This document shows positions 37,456 to 45,950 of a stretch of DNA of 64,000 bases, piece by piece (position 1 is the first letter of the stretch; every line of letters starts with the position of its first letter). This DNA comes from Candidatus Devosia phytovorans (GTDB taxonomy: Bacteria > Pseudomonadota > Alphaproteobacteria > Rhizobiales > Devosiaceae). The stretch spans positions 1,245,001 through 1,309,000 of the forward strand of contig CP119312.1 in assembly GCA_029202405.1 (NCBI GenBank). Direction: 5' to 3'. The notes beneath the pieces were generated by a model. It saw only the letters and a program-made list of their open reading frames with translations, made no database searches and was not told where the DNA came from. The translations under genes were made by a program, and so were the position numbers.

Positions 37456-37501
37456 CACGGCCGTCCCGCAGGGCCAATCGCGTCTTTTTACCCTTTGGAC
37501 A

Positions 37502-37523
37502 CCAGCGGCGAACTTGCCGCTGG
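37502..37523. other. Hairpin between dnaE and the NYN gene
   Basis: An 8-base stem (CCAGCGGC / GCCGCTGG) with a 6-base loop. It has no T run after it on the plus strand, so it is not a typical terminator; CTTTTTACCC lies 14 bases before it. Confidence 0.45.
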
Positions 37524-37564
37524 GCGATCCGCTTGCCGCATGCATCTCATCAGCGATCTGGTGA

Positions 37565-38311
37565 ATGCGGGGCAACGTCGTGGCGAGTTTACTCTCTAGT
37601 CTGGCCGTTCTCATCGATGCGGAGAACATTTCTGCCGATTTGATCGACGGCGTTTTCGATACCGTTGCCAGACATGGCAGGCCGGGAACGCGGCGTGCCT
37701 ATGCCGATTGGGGAGCGTCCGGAATGTCTGGCTGGAAAGCCAGCGTCAACCGGCATGCGCTGCGGACTGTGCATCAATTCAGCCATGTCTCCGGCAAGAA
37801 TGTTTCCGATATGGCGCTGGTCGTTGATGCCATGGATCTGCTGCATGCGCGGGAGCACGATGGTTTTTGCATCGTCTCCAGTGATAGTGATTTTTCCGGC
37901 CTGGCCATCCGCATCCGTCAGGAGGGCCTCAGGGTCATTGGCATAGGCGAGGCCAAGACCCCCGATGCCTTCAGGTTAGCATGCGACGTGTTTGCTCAGC
38001 TTGGGGAGGTCAGGCAGGGCAAGGCGACGAGGACCGTAAAGCCTGTCTCTAGTGTTAGTCCAATGCCGAACAAGGCGGCTCTCGGCGCGCCTGGACGCCA
38101 GGCGCTTATCGATGCCATCGATGAAACGGCCGGCCCGGACGGCTGGGTAGACCTGGCATCGCTTGGGAATTTTCTGAGGAATCAGGGCAAGATCGAGCCG
38201 CGCAAGCATGCTGCTTCTCTATCCAAATTGCTGCGCGCATCGGGCATAGCCGAAGTCTCGGACGTGGTTGTTGGTCGTGGCACTTCACAGCGTGCCAGGC
38301 TGAAGGCCTAG
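37565..38311 (+). CDS. NYN-domain (PIN-like) ribonuclease-type protein with OST-HTH/LOTUS domain
   Basis: A 248-residue protein. Residues 10-150 form a NYN/LabA-like domain: AVLIDAENISADLIDGVFD, then DMALVVDAMDLL and FCIVSSDSDFSGLAIRIRQEG. These supply the Asp residues of a PIN-type metal site. Residues 180-245 resemble an OST-HTH (LOTUS) domain (QALIDAIDETAGPDGWVDL onward), used for RNA binding. Members are expected to cut or bind RNA. The start could be ATG 37565 or GTG 37580. The gene is flanked on both sides by copies of the same palindromic repeat. Confidence 0.82.
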   Translation: MRGNVVASLLSSLAVLIDAENISADLIDGVFDTVARHGRPGTRRAYADWGASGMSGWKASVNRHALRTVHQFSHVSGKNVSDMALVVDAMDLLHAREHDGFCIVSSDSDFSGLAIRIRQEGLRVIGIGEAKTPDAFRLACDVFAQLGEVRQGKATRTVKPVSSVSPMPNKAALGAPGRQALIDAIDETAGPDGWVDLASLGNFLRNQGKIEPRKHAASLSKLLRASGIAEVSDVVVGRGTSQRARLKA

Positions 38312-38364
38312 AGACATCAGGCTTGCAGCGCGGCGCTGGACGGCAACCTGCCTTGCACGTGCCG

Positions 38365-38394
38365 ATCCCAATCCCAATCCCAATCCCAATCCCC
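38365..38394. repeat. Hexanucleotide tandem repeat (ATCCCA)n
   Basis: Nearly five direct copies of ATCCCA, the last with one change. It lies 54 bases after the NYN gene stop, in the gene-free region. Confidence 0.9.
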
Positions 38395-38549
38395 CCATTT
38401 CAGACTGCAGGTTTCTTGCATCTCCTCAGTGACTTACAATTATTTTCGCGCGACTTTTCCTCACCCCCTCCCGCCTGCCGCATACTACCCCTCGTTCCCG
38501 CCGTCACACACGCGGTGCCGACGAAGCATCGGGCGGGGATGAACTGGCA

Positions 38550-38709
38550 GCCGGGGTCGCCCGGCACCTGCGTACTGCTGACCACCGGCGCCCTAGTAGC
38601 GCCGCTCGATGCAGGCATGGGAAAAACCGGATCGTGGGAAGCGGCTCTAGCCTCTTCATTAAAAACATATTGGGGGCCTCGCGGCCCCCGAGGTGAAAAG
38701 CCGCTTCCC
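38550..38709. ncRNA. Dense cluster of nested hairpins; possible structured RNA
   Basis: Three stem systems follow each other. First: GCCGGG-GTCG-CCCGGC (38550-38565). Second: CCTGCGT (38567-38573) with ATGCAGG (38609-38615), enclosing CGGCGC/GCGCCG. Third: an 11-base perfect stem (38636-38646 with 38699-38709), enclosing CCTC/GAGG and GGGGGCC-TCGC-GGCCCCC. No T run follows, so this is not a simple terminator. I do not recognise the fold as 6S, SRP, RNase P, tmRNA or a riboswitch. The strand is undecided. Confidence 0.4.
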
Positions 38710-38766
38710 GCACCGTGCACCGCGACGCCAATTGGCCGAACGGCTTCTAGTCGTGCCGGAAAGGCA

Positions 38767-38825
38767 AAATCGCTCCAGTGGAGCGATTTCAGACAAGAAG
38801 GCCATGAGGGCTATGTCCGAATGGC
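38767..38825. repeat. Palindromic repeat, copy B
   Basis: A perfect palindrome (38767-38789) with the same flanking segment (AAGAAGGCCATGAGG, then GTCCGAATGGC) as copy A at 37398-37455. The two copies bracket the NYN gene. Confidence 0.78.
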
Positions 38826-38840
38826 GGGCTCACGCCCAGA

Positions 38841-38887
38841 GGGACCACCTGCACGTCGGATTGACGACCCGAAGGTCAGGTGGTCCC
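38841..38887. repeat. 11-base inverted repeat upstream of the acetyltransferase gene
   Basis: GGGACCACCTG (38841-38851) and CAGGTGGTCCC (38877-38887) pair perfectly. Flanking CGCCC/GGGCG can extend the stem, and the loop contains a small CGTC/GACG hairpin. It begins 16 bases after repeat copy B. Confidence 0.65.
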
Positions 38888-38964
38888 GAGGGCGGTGCAA
38901 GCCTCAAGGTTCATTGCCGGTAACCGATGCGTTATGCTTTGCCGCTGCAGCCTTGGAGGACAAG

Positions 38965-39483
38965 ATGGTCACGATCGTGGAAACGAGCGCCCGCGCCGAT
39001 ATGGACGATGCCCGCCGGCTGATGCGCGCCTTCGTGGCGTGGGCGCAGGAGTTGAGTGTCGAGGACCGGCACATGATCGACCGCTATTTCGATCCCGCCG
39101 CCTTCGATGCGGAGCTGGAAAACCTGCCGGGGAAATATGCGCCGCCCGATGGCCGGCTGCTGCTAGCGCGGGAGGGAGAGGTGGCGGTCGGCTGCGTCGC
39201 CCTGCGACCGCTGGAACCGGGCGTCTGCGAGATGAAGCGGATGTTCGTCGAACCGGCCTTTCATGGCCGAGGCATTGGCCTCGCGCTCGCCACCCGCCTG
39301 ATCGAGCTGGCGCGGGACAGTGATCATCGCATCATGCGGCTCGATACAAGCCGTCACCAGGCGCCGGCGATTGCGCTCTATCAGAAGCTGGGCTTCCGTC
39401 GCATCCCGGCCTATTATCCGCCGCCGGCCGGTTCCGAGGGCTTCCTGCTGTTCTTCGAGAAGGACCTCACACAGGCTGATTGA
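38965..39483 (+). CDS. GNAT-family N-acetyltransferase
   Basis: A 172-residue acetyltransferase with the acetyl-CoA-binding segment CEMKRMFVEPAFHGRGIGLAL (around residues 90-110) and a C-terminal APAIALYQKLGFRRI motif. The substrate is not evident. GGAGGACAAG precedes the ATG at 38965, which fixes the start; the very long open frame upstream is not protein-like and crosses the repeat region. It is a single gene before the rpsB operon. Confidence 0.85.
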   Translation: MVTIVETSARADMDDARRLMRAFVAWAQELSVEDRHMIDRYFDPAAFDAELENLPGKYAPPDGRLLLAREGEVAVGCVALRPLEPGVCEMKRMFVEPAFHGRGIGLALATRLIELARDSDHRIMRLDTSRHQAPAIALYQKLGFRRIPAYYPPPAGSEGFLLFFEKDLTQAD

Positions 39484-39669
39484 GGCCGGTGCCCGCAGGT
39501 CGCTTGCCTTTCTGCCCCTCATCGCCTATATCGCCCCTGCGTTTGACTGCGTGTCAGCGCGATTTCACACATGGGGCAGGCGTTTCGAGCAATCGAAATA
39601 CCATCCGGTGGCGGGAGACCGTCGCAAGGCCTCGTGGCGGCATCAACCGGTAAACTTAGGAGCAGCCAG

Positions 39670-40443
39670 ATGGCTCTGCCCGAATTCTCTATGCGTCAAC
39701 TGCTTGAAGCAGGCGTTCACTTTGGTCACCAGAAGCACCGCTGGAACCCCAAGATGGAGCGCTATATTTTCGGCGTTCGCAACGACATCCACATTCTCGA
39801 TCTGAGCCAGACCGTGCCGGCCCTGAGCCGCGCGCTGCAGCTCGTGTCCGACACCGTTGCCGATGGCGGCCGCGTGCTCTTCGTTGGCACCAAGCGTCAG
39901 GCGGCTCCGCTGGTGGCTGACGCTGCCAAGCAGTCGGCTCAGTACTATGTCAACTCGCGTTGGCTGGGCGGCACGCTGACCAACTGGCAGACGATCTCGA
40001 ACTCGATCTCGCGCCTGCGCGAACTCGAATCGATGAGCGAAGACGACCTGGCGCTCCGCACCAAGAAGGAACGCCTGATGATGTCCCGCGAACAGGAACG
40101 CCTTGAGCGCGACCTGGGCGGCATCAAGGACATGGGCAACCTGCCGTCGCTTCTGTTCGTCATCGACACCAACAAGGAAGCCAATGCGATCAAGGAAGCC
40201 CGTCGTCTGGGTATCCCGGTCGTGGCCATCGTCGACACCAATTGCGATCCCGACACGGTCGACTACGCAATCCCGGGCAATGACGACGCGTCGCGCGCTC
40301 TCGAACTCTATGTCTCGCTGATCTCGCGTGCTGCCATCGACGGCATCGGCCGTTCGTCCTCGGCTCTGGGTGCCGACATCGGCGCCTCCGACCGCGCACC
40401 GGCTGAAGACCTGCCGGCTGCCGACGAAGCCGCTGCAAGCTAA
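39670..40443 (+). CDS. rpsB: 30S ribosomal protein S2
   Basis: A 257-residue S2 with the conserved MRQLLEAGVHFGHQKHRWNPKM N-terminal block in two parts and IDTNKEANAIKEARRLGIP. The 20-residue C-terminal Ala/Asp-rich tail is typical of alphaproteobacteria. The start at 39670 has AGGAGCAGCC upstream; the longer frame from 39571 is not S2-like. It heads the run tsf, pyrH, frr. Two small hairpins follow the stop before tsf. Confidence 0.96.
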   Translation: MALPEFSMRQLLEAGVHFGHQKHRWNPKMERYIFGVRNDIHILDLSQTVPALSRALQLVSDTVADGGRVLFVGTKRQAAPLVADAAKQSAQYYVNSRWLGGTLTNWQTISNSISRLRELESMSEDDLALRTKKERLMMSREQERLERDLGGIKDMGNLPSLLFVIDTNKEANAIKEARRLGIPVVAIVDTNCDPDTVDYAIPGNDDASRALELYVSLISRAAIDGIGRSSSALGADIGASDRAPAEDLPAADEAAAS

Positions 40444-40501
40444 ATCCGTCACACGGATTTCGTTCTGAACTGAAACCATGCGGCCCCGTATAGAGGGGCC
40501 G
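40442..40501 (+). promoter_or_regulatory. Two hairpins in the rpsB-tsf gap
   Basis: AAATCCG-TCACA-CGGATTT (40442-40460) and CGGCCCC...GGGGCCG (40481-40501). The second ends 15 bases before the tsf ATG, close to its ribosome binding site (GAAAGG). It could reduce read-through or translation of tsf relative to rpsB. Confidence 0.5.
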
Positions 40502-40516
40502 CCGAAAGGTATTATC

Positions 40517-41449
40517 ATGGTTGAAATTACTGCAGGCCTGGTCAAGCAGCTCCGCGACTCGACCGGCGTCGGGATGATGGATTGCAAGAAGGCCCTGGCC
40601 GAGACCAATGGCGACATGGAAGCAGCGGTCGACTGGCTGCGCACCCGTGGCCTCGCCAAGGCTGCCAAGAAGGCTGACCGCGTTGCTGCCGAAGGTCTGG
40701 TTGGCGTTGCCACTGCCGGCACCAAGGCTGCTGTTGTCGAAGTGAACTCTGAAACCGACTTCGTTGCCCGCAACGAGCAGTTCCAGAATATCGTTTCGGC
40801 CATTGCCAAGCTGTCGCTCGATGCCGATGGCGATGTCGTCAAGCTCGGAGAAATGCCGTTCCCCGGCACCGGCCATTCGGTTTCGGCCGAACTGACCGAA
40901 GCCATCGCCAAGATCGGCGAGAACATGAACCTGCGTCGCACGGAAGCCGTTTCGGTCTCCGACGGCGTTGTCGAAAGCTATGTCCACAATGCCGTCAAGG
41001 CTGGCCTGGGCAAGATCGGCATCCTGGTTGCTCTCGAATCGACCGGCGACAAGGCAGCGCTCTCGGCTCTCGGCCGTCAGCTGGCCATGCATATCGCTGC
41101 GACCAATCCGCTGGCGATCGACCCCGAAGAACTCGACCAGGCCGTGGTTGCCCGCGAACGCGCGATCATCCTCGAGCAGGTCAAGGAATCCGGCAAGTCG
41201 GCAGAAATCGCCGAGAAGATGGTCGATGGCCGCATGCGCAAGTACTTCGAAGAAGTCACGCTGCTGGCCCAGACCTTCGTGATCGACGGCGAGACCAAGG
41301 TCCGCGATGCGATCAAGAATGCCGAGAAGGACGTTGGCGCCCCGATCAAGCTGACCAAGTTCGTGCGCTATGCGCTCGGCGAGGGCATTGAAAAGGTCGA
41401 AACCGACTTCGCTGCCGAAGTCGCGGCCACGGCCGGCGTCAAGGCCTAA
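40517..41449 (+). CDS. tsf: Translation elongation factor Ts
   Basis: A 310-residue guanine-nucleotide exchange factor for EF-Tu. The N-terminal domain contains KQLRDSTGVGMMDCKKAL, the EF-Tu-contacting motif; the core has NSETDFVARN, another signature. The ATG at 40517 begins MVEITAGLVKQLRD as in relatives. Its normal position directly after rpsB is kept. Confidence 0.96.
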   Translation: MVEITAGLVKQLRDSTGVGMMDCKKALAETNGDMEAAVDWLRTRGLAKAAKKADRVAAEGLVGVATAGTKAAVVEVNSETDFVARNEQFQNIVSAIAKLSLDADGDVVKLGEMPFPGTGHSVSAELTEAIAKIGENMNLRRTEAVSVSDGVVESYVHNAVKAGLGKIGILVALESTGDKAALSALGRQLAMHIAATNPLAIDPEELDQAVVARERAIILEQVKESGKSAEIAEKMVDGRMRKYFEEVTLLAQTFVIDGETKVRDAIKNAEKDVGAPIKLTKFVRYALGEGIEKVETDFAAEVAATAGVKA

Positions 41450-41465
41450 GTCTTCTAAAATTGTC

Positions 41466-41491
41466 GCAGGCGGACCCACGGGCCCGCCTGC
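41466..41491 (+). terminator. Hairpin after tsf
   Basis: Stem GCAGGCGG / CCGCCTGC with a 10-base loop, 17 bases after the tsf stop. There is no strong T run; it may be a weak terminator before pyrH. Confidence 0.5.
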
Positions 41492-41651
41492 TGCTCTCCC
41501 GCCTTTATTTGGCCGGGATCGAGCGCAAAACCCTGCCGTCGCTTTTCCATTGGTGTGACGCCTTCTGTTGAGGGCGATTTTGCCATAGGGTTCACCGGGT
41601 GTTTCCGGATTCGGAGCCCCGCATTGATTTGTCCAGTAAAGGGGTCTGCCG

Positions 41652-42371
41652 ATGGCACCTGCCTATAAACGCATTCTCCTCAAGGTTTCGGGCGAAGCGC
41701 TTTCGGGCGATCAGCAGTTCGGCATCCAGCCAGAATTTTTGGGCGGCGTCGCCCAGCAGATCGCCGAAGTCGCCAATTCGGGCGTCCAGGTCGCCATCGT
41801 CACCGGTGGTGGCAATATCTTCCGCGGCATGGCCGTGGCCGCCAATGGCGGCGATCGAGTCACCGCCGACATGATGGGCACCCTGGGCACCGTGATCAAT
41901 GCGCTGGCCCTGGCTGGCGCGCTGACCACGGCAGGCGTCAAGGCCAAGGTGTTCAGCGCCACGACCATGCCCTCCGTCGCCGACACCTATACCGCCCGGG
42001 CCGCCAAGGCGGCGCTGGACGATGGCTATGTGGTGGTGCTGGGTGGCGGTATCGGCAATCCATTTTTCACCACCGACACGGCGGCCGCGCTGCGGGCGAT
42101 CGAGCTCGAATGCGACATCGTGCTCAAGGGCACCAATGTCGACGGCGTCTATTCGGCGGACCCGAAAAAGGATCCGGCGGCAACCCGCTACGAGCAGATC
42201 AGCCATGACGATGTGATCAGTCAGAACCTGCGGGTGATGGATACTGCCGCCTTCGCACTTGCCCGCGACAATAACATGCCGATAATCGTGTATTCGCTGG
42301 ACGACAAGGAAGGTCTTTCTGGTGTATTGGCCGGACGTGTCCGCAGTACACGCGTCGGCATGCCGCTTTAG
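41652..42371 (+). CDS. pyrH: UMP kinase PyrH
   Basis: A 239-residue amino-acid-kinase-fold enzyme that phosphorylates UMP to UDP. Key segments are ILLKVSGEALSG at the start, VTGGGNIFRG and AADMMGTLG-like (TADMMGTLGTVINALAL). KGTNVDGVYSADPKKDPAA forms the nucleotide-binding loop. It is hexameric and GTP-regulated in other bacteria. It lies 202 bases after tsf and 18 before frr. Confidence 0.96.
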   Translation: MAPAYKRILLKVSGEALSGDQQFGIQPEFLGGVAQQIAEVANSGVQVAIVTGGGNIFRGMAVAANGGDRVTADMMGTLGTVINALALAGALTTAGVKAKVFSATTMPSVADTYTARAAKAALDDGYVVVLGGGIGNPFFTTDTAAALRAIELECDIVLKGTNVDGVYSADPKKDPAATRYEQISHDDVISQNLRVMDTAAFALARDNNMPIIVYSLDDKEGLSGVLAGRVRSTRVGMPL

Positions 42372-42389
42372 CCTAAAAGGACGACCAGA

Positions 42390-42941
42390 ATGGCCTATGA
42401 TCTCGCAGACCTCAAAACCCGCATGCAGAAGTCGATTTCTTCGCTGCGCGACGAACTTGCTGGTTTGCGGACCGGACGTGCCAGCGCGAGCCTGCTCGAG
42501 CCGGTGACCGTTGAAGCCTATGGTTCGCGCATGCCGCTCAACCAGGTCGCAACCGTGACTGTGCCCGAGGCGCGCATGCTCTCCGTCCAGGTCTGGGATC
42601 GCAGCATGGCCAATGCCGTGGAAAAGGCGATCCGTGATAGTGGCCTGGGCCTCAACCCGATGGGCGAGGGCCAGATCATCCGTGTGCCGCTGCCCGAGCT
42701 TAACGAGCAGCGCCGCAAGGAACTGGCCAAGGTCGCGCACAACTATGCCGAGGCTGCCCGTGTCGCCGTGCGCCACATCCGCCGCGATGGCATGGATGAT
42801 CTTAAGAAGGCGCAAAAGGACGGTCTGAGCGAGGATGATGCCCGCGTACAGTCCGATCTCGTGCAGAAGGCGACCGATGCTGCCGTCACCGAAATCGACC
42901 AGGTCGTTGCCGCCAAAGAAGCGGAAATCATGCAGGTCTAA
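42390..42941 (+). CDS. frr: Ribosome recycling factor
   Basis: A 183-residue factor that, with EF-G, splits the post-termination ribosome. It carries ELAGLRTGRASASLLEPVTVEAYG, PLPELNEQRRKEL and VRHIRRDGMDDLKK, all hallmarks of RRF, with two long helices forming the tRNA-like stem. AAAAGGACGACC lies before the ATG. It sits between pyrH and uppS as in related genomes. Confidence 0.96.
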   Translation: MAYDLADLKTRMQKSISSLRDELAGLRTGRASASLLEPVTVEAYGSRMPLNQVATVTVPEARMLSVQVWDRSMANAVEKAIRDSGLGLNPMGEGQIIRVPLPELNEQRRKELAKVAHNYAEAARVAVRHIRRDGMDDLKKAQKDGLSEDDARVQSDLVQKATDAAVTEIDQVVAAKEAEIMQV

Positions 42942-42970
42942 GGCGGCTGCAGCGCGCCGGGAGGGCGTGG

Positions 42971-43729
42971 ATGTCCATTGATCCAGCCATGAATGTCGAG
43001 GTTGCGCAGCGCCCGCGTCTGCGCATTCCAACCCATCTTGGTGTCATCATGGATGGCAATGGCCGCTGGGCGAAAGCCCGCGGCAAGCGCCGGACCGAGG
43101 GCCATATCGAGGGCGTCAAGTCGCTGCGCAACCTGGTTGAGCTCTGCATCAACTATGGCGTGGCGCATCTGACGGTGTTCAGTTTCTCCTCGGAAAACTG
43201 GACGCGGCCCAAGGACGAGATTTCGTTCATCTTCAATTTGCTGCGGCGCTTTGTTGCATCGGACCTGCAACGGCTGATCCGCAACAATGTGAAAGTGCGC
43301 ATTATCGGCAGCCGGCAGGGGCTGGAGCCGAGCCTGATCCGGCTGATCGACGATGTCGAAGCCAAGACGCAGGCCAATACCGGCCTCGTGCTGATCGTGG
43401 CCTTTAATTATGGCGGCAAGGCCGAGATCGCTGATGCGACACGACACCTAGCGCGTGAAGTTGCGGCGGGCCGGCTGTCGCCGGAAGATATCACCGAGGA
43501 CTCCATCGCCGGCGCGCTTTATACGGCGGGCCTGCCCGATGCGGACCTGATCATCCGTACCAGTGGCGAGCAACGCATTTCCAATTTCCTGCTCTGGCAG
43601 GCGGCCTATGCCGAATTCGTCTTCGTCGACGAATATTGGCCTGATTTCAACGAAGCCAGCTTCATCAAGGTGCTGGAGACATTTGCCCAGCGTGACCGGC
43701 GTTTCGGCGGTATCGAGGCAAAGCTTTGA
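42971..43729 (+). CDS. uppS: Undecaprenyl diphosphate synthase (isoprenyl transferase) UppS
   Basis: A 252-residue cis-prenyltransferase making the C55 lipid carrier for peptidoglycan and LPS. The catalytic motif VIMDGNGRWAKARGKRR has Asp28. FSSENWTRPKDE and the C-terminal DLIIRTSGEQRISNFLLWQ with YAEFVFVDEYWPDF match the family. GGGAGGGCG precedes the ATG. The stop overlaps the TTG start of cdsA. Confidence 0.95.
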   Translation: MSIDPAMNVEVAQRPRLRIPTHLGVIMDGNGRWAKARGKRRTEGHIEGVKSLRNLVELCINYGVAHLTVFSFSSENWTRPKDEISFIFNLLRRFVASDLQRLIRNNVKVRIIGSRQGLEPSLIRLIDDVEAKTQANTGLVLIVAFNYGGKAEIADATRHLAREVAAGRLSPEDITEDSIAGALYTAGLPDADLIIRTSGEQRISNFLLWQAAYAEFVFVDEYWPDFNEASFIKVLETFAQRDRRFGGIEAKL

Positions 43730-44598
43730 CCGACCAGCACGGTTCCGCGCCAGAGCCCCAGCCGAAGGCGCGCCGCAGCTGGTCCGATGTCGGGCCACGC
43801 CTGATCTCGGCAGCCGTGCTGCTCGCGTTGACCGCCTCGGCGCTTTACATCGGCAGCTATGTCTTCGCCGCGGTCGTCGGCGCCGTGTTCGCCGGCTGCT
43901 ATCGCGAATGGGAGACCATGGTCACCCGCGCGCCGCTGACGCCGGCCGGCATGGTGCTCATCGGTCTCGTGGCGGCTTCGGGCCTCGTCTATCCAGTCTT
44001 CGGTCCATCTGGGACGATCGTCGTGATCGCCCTGGCCTGTGCCATAGCCGTGGGCATGCGCGGGGAGGGGGTGCTGTGGCGCATCCTCGGGCTCTGCATC
44101 TACGGCGCCATCATCATTGCGGCCCTGGCCATGCGGGGCGACAGCGTCGCCAGCCTCTCGGCCGGCGTGATCGCCGGGATCTATCTGGGCACCGTGGTCT
44201 GGATGACCGATTCCGCGGCCTTCTTCGCCGGTCGGCAGATCGGCGGCGAAAAGCTGGCGCCCGATATCTCGCCCTCAAAGACTTGGTCGGGCGCGGCGGG
44301 TGGCCTGGCACTGGGAACCGGGGCAGGGCTGTTGGTCTGGATCCTGGCGACGGATTCGCCCTGGTGGATCGGCTTGCTGCTCTCTGCGACGATCAGCGTG
44401 CTGGGCCAGTTGGGCGATCTGAGCGAGAGTGCGGTCAAGCGGCACTTCCGCATCAAGGATAGCGGCGACATCATCCCGGGCCATGGCGGCCTGATGGACC
44501 GGCTCGACAGCCTTACATTCGGCATCTTGCTGGTGCTGCTGGTCGGTGCGCTGCATGGCGGTTACGGCGCGGTAGCCGAAGGCCTGCTTTACTGGTAG
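43726..44598 (+). CDS. cdsA: Phosphatidate cytidylyltransferase CdsA
   Basis: A 290-residue membrane enzyme that makes CDP-diacylglycerol from phosphatidate. About eight membrane helices are visible, and the C-terminal signature SAVKRHFRIKDSGDIIPGHG continuing GGLMDRLDS is complete. The start is TTG, overlapping the uppS stop (TTGA). The gene is followed directly by rseP at 31 bases. The dxr gene usually found between these two in many proteobacteria is missing. Confidence 0.93.
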   Translation: MTDQHGSAPEPQPKARRSWSDVGPRLISAAVLLALTASALYIGSYVFAAVVGAVFAGCYREWETMVTRAPLTPAGMVLIGLVAASGLVYPVFGPSGTIVVIALACAIAVGMRGEGVLWRILGLCIYGAIIIAALAMRGDSVASLSAGVIAGIYLGTVVWMTDSAAFFAGRQIGGEKLAPDISPSKTWSGAAGGLALGTGAGLLVWILATDSPWWIGLLLSATISVLGQLGDLSESAVKRHFRIKDSGDIIPGHGGLMDRLDSLTFGILLVLLVGALHGGYGAVAEGLLYW

Positions 44599-44629
44599 GG
44601 CCGGCGGCGCGCGCCAATCAAGGAATACC

Positions 44630-45766
44630 ATGTTCGATTTCGTCTTCTGGCTGTTGTCCTATGTCGTCCCGTTCCTGGCGGTGCTGACGGTCATCGTCTT
44701 CGTGCATGAGATGGGCCACTATCTTGTGGCGCGCTGGAATGGCATTGCCATCCAGGCCTTTTCGATCGGCTTCGGCCGCGAGCTGGTCGGCTGGACCGAC
44801 AGGCATGGCACGCGCTGGAAGATTTCCGCCGTGCCGCTGGGCGGCTATGTGCGCTTTCTCGGCGACATGAACGAGGCCAGCGTTCCCGATCCGGAGGCGC
44901 TCGAAAAGATCGACCCGGCGCTACGTCCGAAACTCTTCGCCAACAAGAATGTCTGGCAGCGGATTTCCGTGGTCGTGGCCGGGCCGCTGGCCAATGTGCT
45001 GCTGACCTTCGTCATCCTCTATGCCCTGCTGATGGGCTATGGCCGCTACACCATTCCGCCCATCGTCGGTGACGTCATCGTCGGTTCGGTGGCCGAGGCG
45101 GCCGGGCTGCAGTCGGGCGACGTCATCACCTCGGTGGATGGCTATGTCGTGCGCGGCTTCGAAGATTTCCAGCGCATGGTGGCGACCAGCCCCGAGCGTC
45201 CGGTAACCGTTGGCATCGAGCGTGATGCCTCGCCGCAGACCATCATCATGACGCCCGAAGCGACCGAGATCGAGGACCGCTTCGGCAATATGCAGCGCAT
45301 CGGCAGAATCGGCGTGAGCCGCGACGTCGACGAATCCGAAGTCACGCTCTACCGGCCCGGTCCGATCGAGGCGATCGGCATGACGGGCGAGGAAATCCGC
45401 TTCATAATCCAGCGCACGGCCGCCTTCCTGGGCGATTTTTTTGTCGGCCGCGGTGACGTCGAACAGCTCGGTGGACCGGTCAAAGTGGCCAAGGTTTCCG
45501 GGGAAGTGGCGACCCTGGGCATTGTCGCGCTGATCAATCTTATGGCGCTGCTCTCGCTAAATATCGGGATTTTCAACCTTTTGCCGGTACCCATGCTCGA
45601 CGGCGGACACCTGATGTACTATCTGGTGGAAGCCGTCAGGGGGCGTCCGCTCAGCATGAAGGTCCAGGAAATCGGCTTCCGTTTCGGATTTGCCCTTGTC
45701 CTGGCGCTCATGGTGTTCACGCTCTTTAACGACACGATCTTTGCGCATTTCGGGATTCTGCGGTAA
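44630..45766 (+). CDS. rseP: Site-2 zinc metalloprotease RseP
   Basis: A 378-residue intramembrane protease. The zinc motif HEMGH is at residues 26-30 inside the first helix. A periplasmic PDZ domain follows (VGSVAEAAGLQSGDVITSVDGY). The second metal motif is in the helix with NLLPVPMLDGGHLMYY. It cleaves anti-sigma factors or signal peptides in the membrane for envelope stress control. It lies between cdsA and bamA, the usual order. Confidence 0.95.
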   Translation: MFDFVFWLLSYVVPFLAVLTVIVFVHEMGHYLVARWNGIAIQAFSIGFGRELVGWTDRHGTRWKISAVPLGGYVRFLGDMNEASVPDPEALEKIDPALRPKLFANKNVWQRISVVVAGPLANVLLTFVILYALLMGYGRYTIPPIVGDVIVGSVAEAAGLQSGDVITSVDGYVVRGFEDFQRMVATSPERPVTVGIERDASPQTIIMTPEATEIEDRFGNMQRIGRIGVSRDVDESEVTLYRPGPIEAIGMTGEEIRFIIQRTAAFLGDFFVGRGDVEQLGGPVKVAKVSGEVATLGIVALINLMALLSLNIGIFNLLPVPMLDGGHLMYYLVEAVRGRPLSMKVQEIGFRFGFALVLALMVFTLFNDTIFAHFGILR

Positions 45767-45950
45767 CGCGCGGTTAACCTTGGTTCGCAAGGTGTTGCAT
45801 GAATACAAGGGCACCAAGCATTTGCTAACTGCGTCCGGCCTTGCGGCTTGTGGTTGGTTAAAAAGCAGGTAAAACGGTGCCATGGAGTTAGCTTGGGGGA
45901 GCGCTGTGCATGGCGATTCTCCGGGCCTGGTCGCAGAAGGCAATAACAAT

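Noticed and set aside
38365..38394. CRISPR-like array at the ATCCCA repeat
   Set aside because: The repeats are 6 bases long and contiguous, with no spacers and no cas genes.
38550..38709. Identification of the hairpin cluster as 6S RNA, SRP RNA, RNase P RNA or tmRNA
   Set aside because: The signature sequences of those RNAs are not present; the structure is several separate stems rather than a rod or the known cores.
38323..38964. Long N-terminal extension of the GNAT frame across the repeat region
   Set aside because: It is low-complexity (Pro-Ile repeats from the hexamer), crosses inverted repeats, and a strong ribosome binding site sits at 38965.
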